A DNA stretch of 8,101 nucleotides from Chloroflexota bacterium (GCA_015222355.1 JADFVC010000239.1:1-8101), one strand, 5' to 3'; positions 1-5,583 are shown, numbered from the stretch's first letter. The notes: generated by a model not told the origin, from the sequence alone. Translations and numbers: made by a program.

Positions 1-56
1 CCTTCAGGTTGCGCGACTCTTTTTGTAAGTTATTTTCTCCCTACCTGTAACTGGCC

Positions 57-92
57 AATAAAAACCGGGTCGCTTTTTGGGGCGACCCGGTT
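57..92 (-). terminator. Intrinsic terminator ending the cpxR-cpxA-selenoprotein unit
   Basis: A perfect 11-bp stem (AACCGGGTCGC at 63-73 pairing with GCGACCCGGTT at 82-92) has an 8-nt loop. On the minus strand it is followed by a short U-rich tail, complementary to 57-62. The stem starts 1 nt beyond the TAA stop at 94-96, so it ends the transcript just after the long, UGA-readthrough form of the small gene. Positions 1-56, beyond the terminator, hold nothing that I can assign. Confidence 0.85.
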
Positions 93-93
93 C

Positions 94-264
94 TTATCGG
101 TCAGGCTGATTCTGTTCTGCATCTGCCTGTTCGGTTTTTTTGCTTCCGTCACGCGGAAGTTCACAGCTGCCGGAAAGTCAGGTGTGAATCCCCATTTTGG
201 GCAGAATCCATTTGTTGACGACATACCAGATGACAAATATCGCAATGAGATAAAGAAAATCCAT
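94..264 (-). CDS. Small single-span membrane selenoprotein (in-frame UGA as Sec)
   Basis: This gene encodes a 56-residue peptide if the UGA at 178-180 is read as selenocysteine. The ATG at 262-264 has a good ribosome binding site, AAGGAG about 6 nt upstream. Residues 3-17 form one hydrophobic membrane segment, followed by basic residues (N-K-W-I-L-P-K), which suggests that the C-terminal part is cytoplasmic. Then comes T-U-L-S-G-S-C (U29, C34), a possible selenenylsulfide redox pair, and a short charged, Q/E/K-rich tail. Read conventionally, the protein would stop after 28 residues. However, the same frame stays open for 27 more codons and ends at a TAA lying 1 nt before the terminator stem. 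A bSECIS-like hairpin follows the UGA. It lies 50 nt after the cpxA stop and is probably the third gene of that operon. I do not recognise a named family, so the function is unknown. The alternative is a 28-aa membrane peptide with a structured 3' UTR. Confidence 0.75.
143..180 (-). promoter_or_regulatory. bSECIS-like hairpin downstream of in-frame UGA
   Basis: On the minus strand the UGA (178-180) is followed by 18 nt, then a perfect 6-bp stem: CUUCCG (159-154) with CGGAAG (148-143), closing a 5-nt loop CGUGA. The loop starts 24 nt after the UGA and has G at its second position. The published bacterial SECIS model asks for an apical loop about 16-37 nt from the UGA with a G among the first two loop bases, so this fits. 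The stem is followed by As, not Us, on this strand, so it is not a terminator. Its role would be to bind SelB and direct selenocysteine insertion. Confidence 0.7.
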
Positions 265-294
265 AGCTGCTCCTTTGTTTATCTAAGACATTAA

Positions 295-324
295 AGTATA
301 AGTATAATGCGATTTCAGTTGCAA
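295..324 (-). promoter_or_regulatory. Candidate sigma-70 promoter for the small selenoprotein gene
   Basis: On the minus strand, TTGCAA (324-319) and TATACT (300-295) are separated by 18 bp and lie about 30 nt upstream of the small gene's ATG. The -35 falls inside the last codons of the cpxA-like gene. This would allow expression independent of cpxRA. The region is AT-rich, so a chance match is possible, and cotranscription with cpxA remains equally likely. Confidence 0.35.
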
Positions 325-1685
325 GGCAAGCGGATCTCGACCGCCAGCCCGCCTTCCGGACGATTTGTTGCTTGAATGCTGCCACCGTGCAACTTGATTG
401 CTCGTTCGGCAATTGCCAGGCCGATACCGGTCCCACCACTCTGTCGGTCACGCGCGTCGGCGACCCGATAGAAAGGATCAAAAAGTTTTTCCAGAGACTC
501 TTCCGGAACGCCCGGCCCCTGGTCGAGGATATGGACGCAAACCTCCTGAGTTGTCACGGTCAGTTCGACATTAATGTTGCTTTCAATCGCAGTATATTTG
601 ACAGCATTACGGATGACATTTTCCAGCGCTCGGGACAGCAGTTTTTCCGAACCGTTAAAGGACACCGCGCCGGATCTTTGTAATATGACCCGGCAACGGC
701 GATTTTTCGCTTCGAAGTCGGCATCCTGCACCAGTCTTTCCAGCAATCCGCTTAAGCTGAAGGGTTTGCGTTCCAGTTGGCAGGCATCAGCCTCCAGACG
801 GGTCAGGCTGAGCAGCTGTCCAATCATTTCGTTCATCCGTTCCGCTTCCAGTTCAATCCGTTGCAGGGCTTTCTGCTGTGCTTCCGGGTTGCCGTCCGGC
901 CGCGCCAGTTCCAAGGCCACTCCCAAGCGTGCCAACGGCGAGCGCAATTCGTGGGAAATGTCCCGTAGCAGCCGCTTCTGGGCGCCGATCAGATCTTCTA
1001 TGTGCCCGGCCATGTCATCAAAATCGCGGGCCAGTCCGGCGAGTTCGGTTTGCCCTTTGACCTGGCTGCCGACCCGGGTCGTCAGGTCGCCATCGGAAAA
1101 CTGGCGGGTGGCTCTGCGCAAACGGCTGATCGGTGCCGTCAGTGAACGGGCGAGGAAGAAGCAGACAGCTGCCGTAATCGCCAGCAGAAGCAGCAACTTC
1201 CAGCCAAGGAACCCGCGCGTCAGGTTGCGGAGCAGATGGCGAACAGGGGTCTTTTCCGGCAAGCCGATGGCAACCACATAGCGGTTGCCGGTAGAATTTT
1301 TTATCGGGCCTGCCAGCCAGTTGCGCTCTCCCATCATCGGGGAAACCACCTCGTTGGAGCGCAGTACCCGGACGGCCATGTGCTGCATTCTCCGAGGGAC
1401 CCGCCGGCGGGTCAGGGCCTGGCCGCTCGCGTCGAACAGAATAATGTGGATGCCCGATTTTTCAAGTAAATCTTCGGCATACTCATCAAGCGTCTGAATA
1501 CCCTCATCTTCGTAGGCTTGGATGGCCTCACGGCCATAATCAGCAATCGCCCGGCGAGTGAAGTTTTGACTGGCCAGCGGAGGGAATTCCTGATCCCGTA
1601 AAAAGGTCAGCAGGATGCCGGTCGTTGAGATGAGGATGATTATCAGCAGAAAACTGAGAAAAAATTTGACAAACAGGCTGCGCAT
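315..1685 (-). CDS. cpxA: CpxA-like sensor histidine kinase
   Basis: This is an inner-membrane sensor kinase of 456 residues, essentially the length of E. coli CpxA (457). The order is: TM1 at about 7-29; a periplasmic sensor region at about 30-158, basic around 93-107; TM2 at about 160-180; HAMP at about 180-232; a HisKA dimerisation helix with phospho-acceptor H245 in RDISHELRSP; and an HATPase domain. The HATPase domain shows the N box (N356 and N360), the G1 box DQGPG (388-392), the F box LFDPFYR and the G2 box GGTGIGLAI (417-425). The RDISHELR-S-P-LARL block is very CpxA-like. All catalytic motifs are intact. The start ATG overlaps the regulator's stop as TGATG with only a distant, weak ribosome binding site, so translation is probably coupled. 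Its likely role is to sense envelope or membrane-protein stress and control CpxR phosphorylation. The signal cannot be read from the sequence. A general CpxA/EnvZ-type kinase is the fallback call. Confidence 0.9.
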   Translation of the reverse strand: MRSLFVKFFLSFLLIIILISTTGILLTFLRDQEFPPLASQNFTRRAIADYGREAIQAYEDEGIQTLDEYAEDLLEKSGIHIILFDASGQALTRRRVPRRMQHMAVRVLRSNEVVSPMMGERNWLAGPIKNSTGNRYVVAIGLPEKTPVRHLLRNLTRGFLGWKLLLLLAITAAVCFFLARSLTAPISRLRRATRQFSDGDLTTRVGSQVKGQTELAGLARDFDDMAGHIEDLIGAQKRLLRDISHELRSPLARLGVALELARPDGNPEAQQKALQRIELEAERMNEMIGQLLSLTRLEADACQLERKPFSLSGLLERLVQDADFEAKNRRCRVILQRSGAVSFNGSEKLLSRALENVIRNAVKYTAIESNINVELTVTTQEVCVHILDQGPGVPEESLEKLFDPFYRVADARDRQSGGTGIGLAIAERAIKLHGGSIQATNRPEGGLAVEIRLPCN

Positions 1686-2398
1686 CAGCGGGCACTTTCC
1701 GGCAAGGAATAGAGATAACCGATACCACGGACGGTTCTGATCCGTTCACTGTTACCGGACTGGTGGCCGAGTTTTTTACGCAGGGCACTGACGTGCACAT
1801 CAATGCTGCGATCATAGGCCGAGAGGCGGCGACCGAGAACTTTTTTCACCAGATCTTCGCGGCTGACAACCTGCCCGGCCCGGCGCAGCAGGACTTCGAG
1901 GAGAGTGAATTCTGCCGAGGTCAGTTCGATATTTTGCCCAGCGCGCTTGACCGTGCGGCTGGCCGGGCAGAGCAGAATGTCTCCCAGCAGAAGTTCCGCC
2001 GTCGTCTCCGCGGCCGGACTTATTGCCTTTTCACCGTTTTCGCTGCGGCGTTGCACCGCACGAATCCTAGCCACCAGTTCACGTGGGTTGAACGGTTTGG
2101 GCAGATAATCATCGGCCCCCAGTTCCAGGCCGACAATCCGGTCGATGTCATCGCCGCGGGCGGTCAGCATGATGACCGGGACATTGCTTCTCTTACGGAT
2201 TTTACGCAGGACATCGAAACCGTTGATGCCCGGCAGCATGACGTCAAGTACCACCAGGGCGTACTCTTCCGCCAGGGCTTGAGACGCCCCCTGTTCACCG
2301 TGGTTGCAGGTTTGCACCGCAAAACCTTCGCTGGACAAGTAGTCTGTCAGCAGTTCACACAGCTCAATATCGTCATCAATGACCAGTATCCGGTTCAT
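1685..2398 (-). CDS. cpxR: CpxR-like OmpR/PhoB-family response regulator
   Basis: This is a DNA-binding response regulator of 237 residues. The receiver domain (1-118) has the acidic pocket D8-D10, phospho-acceptor D52 (LDVMLPG), switch T79 and K101 in LPKPF. A linker of about 20 residues follows. The winged-helix domain begins at about 137, with the recognition-helix region RSIDVHVSALRKKLG (197-211) and wing RTVRGIGYLY (221-230). The stretches VPVIMLTARG-DDIDR and LGADDYLPKPF-N-x-RELVARIRA closely match the E. coli CpxR pattern. I chose the ATG at 2398 because AAGGGG (2404-2409) sits 5 nt upstream of it. A GTG at 2404 would add two residues but overlap that site. It is the first gene of the unit, overlaps the kinase gene by one base, and is preceded by a perfect CpxR-box-like repeat, consistent with autoregulation. 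Confidence 0.92.
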   Translation of the reverse strand: MNRILVIDDDIELCELLTDYLSSEGFAVQTCNHGEQGASQALAEEYALVVLDVMLPGINGFDVLRKIRKRSNVPVIMLTARGDDIDRIVGLELGADDYLPKPFNPRELVARIRAVQRRSENGEKAISPAAETTAELLLGDILLCPASRTVKRAGQNIELTSAEFTLLEVLLRRAGQVVSREDLVKKVLGRRLSAYDRSIDVHVSALRKKLGHQSGNSERIRTVRGIGYLYSLPESAR

Positions 2399-2422
2399 AA
2401 CCACCCCTTAGTTGGTACTTTC

Positions 2423-2451
2423 ATCATAGCGAAACAAGCGTTGGCTGACTG
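2423..2451 (-). promoter_or_regulatory. Candidate cpxR promoter
   Basis: On the minus strand a good -10, TATGAT (2428-2423), lies about 25 nt upstream of the cpxR ATG. The sequence 17 bp further upstream (CAGTCA, 2451-2446) is a poor -35. A weak -35 just downstream of the CpxR-box-like site at 2451-2465 is what an activator-dependent promoter would look like. This is inference from spacing alone. Confidence 0.45.
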
Positions 2452-2465
2452 TAAAAAATTGTAAA
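2451..2465 (+). promoter_or_regulatory. CpxR box (GTAAA-N5-GTAAA)
   Basis: GTAAAAAATTGTAAA matches the CpxR binding consensus GTAAA-N5-GTAAA with no mismatch. It lies in the divergent region between cpxR (minus strand) and the 84-aa ORF (plus strand), about 50 nt from the cpxR start and next to the presumed -35. E. coli uses the same layout between cpxRA and cpxP. The surrounding AT-rich DNA makes one chance match possible, but the position next to a cpxR-like gene argues for function. A small dyad, CGATC-TGCT-GATCG (2498-2511), lies further toward the plus-strand ORF and is unexplained. Confidence 0.6.
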
Positions 2466-2601
2466 GAAATTTGTTGCCCGAAAAAAAATTTGTCAACCGA
2501 TCTGCTGATCGTACGTTTTAATAAAGATATATATGGCAGCAAACCAAGGTTCGTTTTCTGCAGCAAGATCCTTTGTAAATTTGATTATTGAGGGCAATGT
2601 T

Positions 2602-2856
2602 ATGTTGAATGTTTGTGAAACAGAAGAAGCCGATCAGGTGGGGGGAGATCATTTGGTGATCAGTGGTAACCGGAGAGACAACCGGTACATCGGTTGGTCG
2701 CCGACAAACGAAAACTTTTCTGCCGAAGGTTCTTGGGAAGATTGGGTACAGCTGGCGGAAGCGATTCTGATCGAAAACCGGAAGCGATGCCCCGGTCCGG
2801 CAAAAATCGGAAAAATCAGAGACTTTTGCAAAAGGCTCATCAATCTGAAGAATTGA
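2602..2856 (+). CDS. Hypothetical protein, 84 aa, divergent from cpxR
   Basis: I do not recognise this protein. It is small and soluble-looking, with no signal peptide or membrane segment. It has an acidic N-terminus, a central conserved-looking block IGWSPTNENFSAEGSWEDW (30-48, rich in aromatics and acidic residues), an amphipathic helix (about 47-62) and a basic C-terminus (about 60-84). It has three cysteines (5, 63, 76). I chose the ATG at 2602 because GAGGG lies 7 nt upstream. The same frame is open back to an ATG at 2533, but that one has no ribosome binding site. The gene is divergent from cpxR across a CpxR-box-like site, so it may belong to the same regulon. Transcription probably continues to the terminator at 3100-3127. 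I see no persuasive -10/-35 pair for it. Confidence 0.6.
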   Translation: MLNVCETEEADQVGGDHLVISGNRRDNRYIGWSPTNENFSAEGSWEDWVQLAEAILIENRKRCPGPAKIGKIRDFCKRLINLKN

Positions 2857-2874
2857 TTTTCCAAGAGTTCTCTC

Positions 2875-2905
2875 GCTGGCCGGTTTTGTCAATTATCCGG
2901 CCAGC
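2875..2905 (+). repeat. Perfect 9-bp inverted repeat after the 84-aa ORF
   Basis: GCTGGCCGG (2875-2883) and CCGGCCAGC (2897-2905) are perfect inverted copies separated by 13 nt. The hairpin starts 18 nt after the ORF stop. It lacks a U-tract on either strand, so it is at best a weak terminator or an RNA-stabilising 3' stem. Its right arm ends where the cpxP-like remnant begins to be readable, so it could also mark a rearrangement junction. Confidence 0.5.
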
Positions 2906-3059
2906 TCGGTTACGCGCTGACATGATGGTTGAAAACGCGAAAATAAAGCAGGAAATCAATTCAATTCTCACCTCCGAGCAACAGGAATAAGCTGAAAAGC
3001 TGGGTTTGAAAAGCCGGGACGTGGTTATGGTAGGGGACTCCACGGCGGGTGCGGCATGA
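2904..3059 (+). pseudogene. Possible remnant of a Spy/CpxP-family (LTxxQ) chaperone gene
   Basis: In one plus-strand frame, residues from about 2904 read ARLRADMMVENAK, then about 10 residues on ILTSEQQE. This resembles the last helix of periplasmic Spy/CpxP proteins, including the LTxxQ motif that names the family (Pfam PF07813). A TAA at 2988-2990 interrupts the frame. Reading through it continues plausibly (AEKLGLKSRD) to a TGA at 3057-3059. No start codon with a ribosome binding site, no signal peptide and no first LTxxQ repeat can be found upstream, where the 84-aa ORF lies in another frame. The position is where cpxP sits in enterobacteria: divergent from cpxRA, beside a CpxR box, and before a strong terminator. 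I infer a decayed cpxP. The similarity is short, so a chance resemblance cannot be excluded. Confidence 0.4.
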
Positions 3060-3099
3060 GATTCTAACGCCTCCAGGATCAGGCGCACCACCATTTATC

Positions 3100-3127
3100 G
3101 GGGAGCTTCCGTAGCTCCCCTTTTTTT
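3100..3127 (+). terminator. Strong intrinsic terminator of the plus-strand unit
   Basis: GGGGAGCT (3100-3107) pairs with AGCTCCCC (3113-3120) around a 5-nt loop and is followed directly by seven Ts. It would end the transcript carrying the 84-aa ORF and the cpxP-like remnant. On the minus strand it lacks a U-tract, so it does not clearly terminate the converging usp gene. In 3128-3237, between it and usp, I see only a heptamer repeat (TAGATTC, twice near 3212-3238) and no gene or minus-strand terminator. Confidence 0.9.
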
Positions 3128-3237
3128 CATTACATTGCTGATCCAAGGGAGACGTCAACCCGGAGCCGCCAAGCTTTGCTGCCATGGTCAGCGTAGAGAA
3201 AATTTTGCAGTAGATTCTTGTTGAGTCCAATAGATTC

Positions 3238-3663
3238 CTAAAACAGTAAAACCGGGCACTTGACGTTGTGCAGGACATAATTGGCCACAGAGCCGAACAG
3301 TACGTCGCGGATTTCTCCACCGCCTGTTTTGCGACCAATGACCAACAGCTGAAATTCTTCCTCATTGGCAATTTTCGGAATGACCCGCCGCGGGGCACCG
3401 AACTCAAGCCGTAATTCAATGTCAAATCCAACGCCACGGAGTTTCTTGGCGATCTCCTCCAGCCTCTGTCTGGCTGCCTTACCGGCATTTTCCCGAATCA
3501 TCTCAATCTGAAAGTCAGGGATCATCCGGTAGGCCAGCTGATCGTTGACAACGTGCAGCAGAACCAGCTTTTTGGGAAATCGGTCTTTGTTAACGATCAC
3601 ATCCTCGACAGTTTTCTGTGAGGTGGGGGAATCATTCACCGGAATCAGAATTTTCGGATCCAT
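3238..3663 (-). CDS. Universal stress protein (UspA family), TRAP-associated
   Basis: This is a cytoplasmic single-domain Usp of 141 residues, the usual family length. The first strand is KILIPVNDSPTS (4-15), with the conserved Asp at 11, followed by LVLLHVVND (33-41). The C-terminal nucleotide loop is LLVIGRKTGGG (107-117), then DVLFGSVANYVL and CPVLLF. The family's ATP motif is G-x2-G-x9-G-S. Here the Gly residues are 110, 114 and 124 with S125, so the first spacing is one residue longer. ATP binding is plausible but not assured. A perfect AGGAGG precedes the ATG by 7 nt. The gene lies 64 nt downstream of dctM on the same strand and is probably the last gene of the TRAP unit. The known precedent is TeaD beside the TeaABC TRAP transporter of Halomonas, an ATP-binding Usp that affects transport, so a regulatory role here is a reasonable inference. 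Confidence 0.9.
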   Translation of the reverse strand: MDPKILIPVNDSPTSQKTVEDVIVNKDRFPKKLVLLHVVNDQLAYRMIPDFQIEMIRENAGKAARQRLEEIAKKLRGVGFDIELRLEFGAPRRVIPKIANEEEFQLLVIGRKTGGGEIRDVLFGSVANYVLHNVKCPVLLF

Positions 3664-3682
3664 CAGAAATCCTCCTTGCTCC

Positions 3683-3707
3683 GGAGACAGAATTGCGTCA
3701 TGTCTCC
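3683..3707 (-). repeat. Inverted repeat in the dctM-usp gap
   Basis: GGAGACA (3683-3689) and TGTCTCC (3701-3707) form a perfect 7-bp stem with an 11-nt loop, between the dctM stop and the usp ribosome binding site. It has no U-tract on the minus strand, so it is not an intrinsic terminator. It may be an mRNA processing or stabilising hairpin, or an operator for usp. Confidence 0.45.
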
Positions 3708-3727
3708 ATGTTTAAACTTTTTGTCGT

Positions 3728-5014
3728 TTATCCGTAAACCCAGCGGGGCAGCAGCAATACCAAGTCCGGCCAAAAGGTCAATACCATCAGTATCGTAATC
3801 TGGATCAGTAAAAAGGGCATCACCGCCCGAGAAACATAGAGCAGGTCGCGGTTGACCATTGCACCGGAGATATAGAGGCTGACGCCAAGCGGCGGGGTAC
3901 AGTAACCGATCCCCAGGTTGATGGTCATCAGCAGGCCGAAGTGCATGGTATCGATGCCGAACTTGTTCAGCAGCGGCAAAAAAATCGGGGTCAGGATCAG
4001 GGTTGCCGAGATGATATCCATAAACATGCCGATAACCAGCAGCAGGATGTTGACCGCCAGCAGGAACACCCAGGGGGAAGAGATGCTGTCGACCACGGCA
4101 TTGGCGATTTTGCCCGGGATCTGCTCAAAGGTCAGAAATTCACCGAACACCGAAGCTCCGGCAACGATGATCAACAGGGTTGCCGAAGTGACGGCCGAGG
4201 AGACGATGACCCGTTTGACCTCTTTCAGTTTCATGTCTTTGTGAATACAGATTTCAACGAAGAAAGCATAGAAGCAGGCGACCACCGCAGCTTCGTTGGC
4301 GGTGAACATTCCTGAATAAATGCCGCCGAAAATCAGGATCGGCAGGAACAGTGCCCAGACACTATCTTTGATGACCGCGAAGGCCTCCTTGCCGGTCGGT
4401 CGTTTAATGGTTTTCAGCCCCTGTTTTTTGCAGACGAAATAGGCATAGACGCTCATGGCGACCATGATCATCACGCCGGGAATGAAGCCGGTCAAAAAAA
4501 GCGCTTCAAGGGGGTCGTTGCTGACCATGGCATAGAGGATCATCGCGATGGACGGGGGGATAATGACACCGAGGATCGGTGCCGTGGTCATGATGCCGAC
4601 AGAAAAGCGCTCGTCGTAGTCATTCTCCATCAGTGCCGGGATCATAAAACCGCCGATTGCCACTACGGTCGCGACCGTGGAGCCGGAGATGGCACCGAAA
4701 AAACCGCAGGCCAGAACCCCGGACATTGCCAGTCCGCCGGGGAGAAAACCGACCAGCACGTTGGCCGTCTTGATCAGTTTTTCAACGATGCTGCCGGTGG
4801 TCATGATATTGCCGCAGAGAACGAAGAACATGACCACGATCAGGGCAAACTTGTCCATGCTGCGGTAAAGGACTTCGATGACGATTTGCGGATCGATGCC
4901 GAGCATATAGACCAGGCCGGCGGTTCCGGCAAAGAAGAGCGCCATGAAAACCGGCACGGTGGTTGCCAGGCACCCGAGGAGCAGGGCGAGAATCAGCAGG
5001 TAACTGGTTTCCAT
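3728..5014 (-). CDS. dctM: TRAP transporter large permease subunit DctM
   Basis: This is the integral membrane subunit of a tripartite ATP-independent periplasmic (TRAP) transporter. It carries the substrate path and is driven by an ion gradient, commonly Na+. At 428 residues it is full length, with 11-12 hydrophobic segments starting at the N-terminus. Family landmarks are visible: GAISGSTVATVVAIG (107-121), GVIIPPS (149-155), the Asn-Glu pair in FTANEAA (237-243), GMFMDIISATLILTPI (329-344) and NLGIGYCTPPLGVSLYISG (366-384). Two related halves, each with a Gly/Ser/Thr/Pro-rich hairpin segment, match the elevator-type fold known for the family. The ATG lies 3 nt after the dctQ stop, and GGGGAG inside the end of dctQ serves as ribosome binding site, so translation is probably coupled to dctQ. 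It works with DctQ and one or both of the DctP proteins upstream. Confidence 0.96.
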   Translation of the reverse strand: METSYLLILALLLGCLATTVPVFMALFFAGTAGLVYMLGIDPQIVIEVLYRSMDKFALIVVMFFVLCGNIMTTGSIVEKLIKTANVLVGFLPGGLAMSGVLACGFFGAISGSTVATVVAIGGFMIPALMENDYDERFSVGIMTTAPILGVIIPPSIAMILYAMVSNDPLEALFLTGFIPGVMIMVAMSVYAYFVCKKQGLKTIKRPTGKEAFAVIKDSVWALFLPILIFGGIYSGMFTANEAAVVACFYAFFVEICIHKDMKLKEVKRVIVSSAVTSATLLIIVAGASVFGEFLTFEQIPGKIANAVVDSISSPWVFLLAVNILLLVIGMFMDIISATLILTPIFLPLLNKFGIDTMHFGLLMTINLGIGYCTPPLGVSLYISGAMVNRDLLYVSRAVMPFLLIQITILMVLTFWPDLVLLLPRWVYG

Positions 5015-5017
5015 CGT

Positions 5018-5527
5018 TTATTTCTCCCCGGTGATCTCTTGTTTGCCGCGCCAATCCTCGACCATGACGATCAGGGTGCGGAAAAACATCATCACCCCCA
5101 TCAACGGCAACACGGCGTAAAAATACCACTCGGGGATCTGCAGGGTGGTGGTGCGGGCGTATTCGTCCTGGAACATCATCACCGTCATCTTCCCGCCGAG
5201 ATAGATCATGATGCCGGAGAACAGCAACACCACCAGGTGGGAGAAGAGAGTCAGCGGTCTTTTCAGGACCGGCATCAACTGCGGCAGGGCATCAATGCGG
5301 ATCAGTGAGCGACTGCGCACGGCGGCCACGCAACCGATGTAGGTGGAGAAGAAGATCACCTTGCGGACGACTTCATCCGACCAGTAAATACTGACGTTAT
5401 CGGTGGCCTTGCGGAGGACGACATTGGCCATGGCCGTGACCAGGGCTAAGCAGACGGCAACAAACAGTGACCACTCTTCAACAAAAAGAAAACTGCGATC
5501 GATTGCTTTGAAGGTTTTTTTCAGCAT
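5018..5527 (-). CDS. dctQ: TRAP transporter small permease subunit DctQ
   Basis: This is the small membrane subunit of the TRAP transporter, which forms a scaffold around DctM. It has 169 residues with four hydrophobic segments (about 18-38, 55-72, 92-110 and 134-153). Family features include the W-x2-E-x2-R pattern (W49, E52, R55), a basic stretch leading into IRIDALPQL (76-84), and IPEWYFYAVLPLM (131-143) before the last helix. Unlike the other genes here it has no clear Shine-Dalgarno sequence before its ATG. It also sits just beyond a strong terminator-like hairpin that separates it from dctP copy 1. Both features predict fewer membrane subunits than binding protein. It is followed after 3 nt by dctM. 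Confidence 0.95.
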   Translation of the reverse strand: MLKKTFKAIDRSFLFVEEWSLFVAVCLALVTAMANVVLRKATDNVSIYWSDEVVRKVIFFSTYIGCVAAVRSRSLIRIDALPQLMPVLKRPLTLFSHLVVLLFSGIMIYLGGKMTVMMFQDEYARTTTLQIPEWYFYAVLPLMGVMMFFRTLIVMVEDWRGKQEITGEK

Positions 5528-5539
5528 GTTTATTCATTT

Positions 5540-5583
5540 CGTCAAAACAAAACACGGGGCCGGGGACTATCCCCGGCCCCGTG
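5540..5583 (-). terminator. Intercistronic terminator/attenuator between dctP and dctQ
   Basis: CACGGGGCCGGGG (5553-5565) and CCCCGGCCCCGTG (5571-5583) form a perfect 13-bp GC-rich stem with a 5-nt loop. On the minus strand it is followed by TTTTGTTTT. It lies 30 nt after the dctP stop and just before dctQ. No clear promoter separates it from dctQ, so dctQM are probably expressed by partial readthrough, with the stem also protecting the dctP mRNA 3' end. Confidence 0.88.

Noticed and set aside
30..245. 71-aa minus-strand ORF overlapping the small selenoprotein gene
   Set aside because: It is in a different frame, runs through the terminator stem, has no good ribosome binding site, and its composition looks like a shadow. 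The UGA-readthrough frame explains the region much better.
574..1281. 235-aa plus-strand ORF opposite the kinase gene
   Set aside because: It is antisense to a clearly recognised histidine kinase, rich in Arg and Ser with no domain, and typical of a codon-bias shadow.
2399..2404. GTG start for the response regulator
   Set aside because: It would overlap the Shine-Dalgarno sequence. The ATG at 2398 has proper spacing and gives the usual N-terminus for the family.
1763..2464. 233-aa plus-strand ORF opposite the response regulator
   Set aside because: It is antisense to an intact CpxR-like gene and shows no recognisable motif.
2533..2601. Upstream ATG extending the 84-aa ORF to 107 aa
   Set aside because: No ribosome binding site precedes 2533, whereas GAGGG lies 7 nt before the ATG at 2602.
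3020..3100. Possible riboswitch or small RNA, with GGTGCG/CGCACC and CGCCT/AGGCG pairings
   Set aside because: The pairings are short, I could match them to no known riboswitch class, and no downstream plus-strand gene follows, only a terminator.
2961..3488. 175-aa minus-strand ORF overlapping usp and the intergenic region
   Set aside because: It overlaps the well-supported Usp gene in another frame and crosses the strong plus-strand terminator. The residues show no family features.
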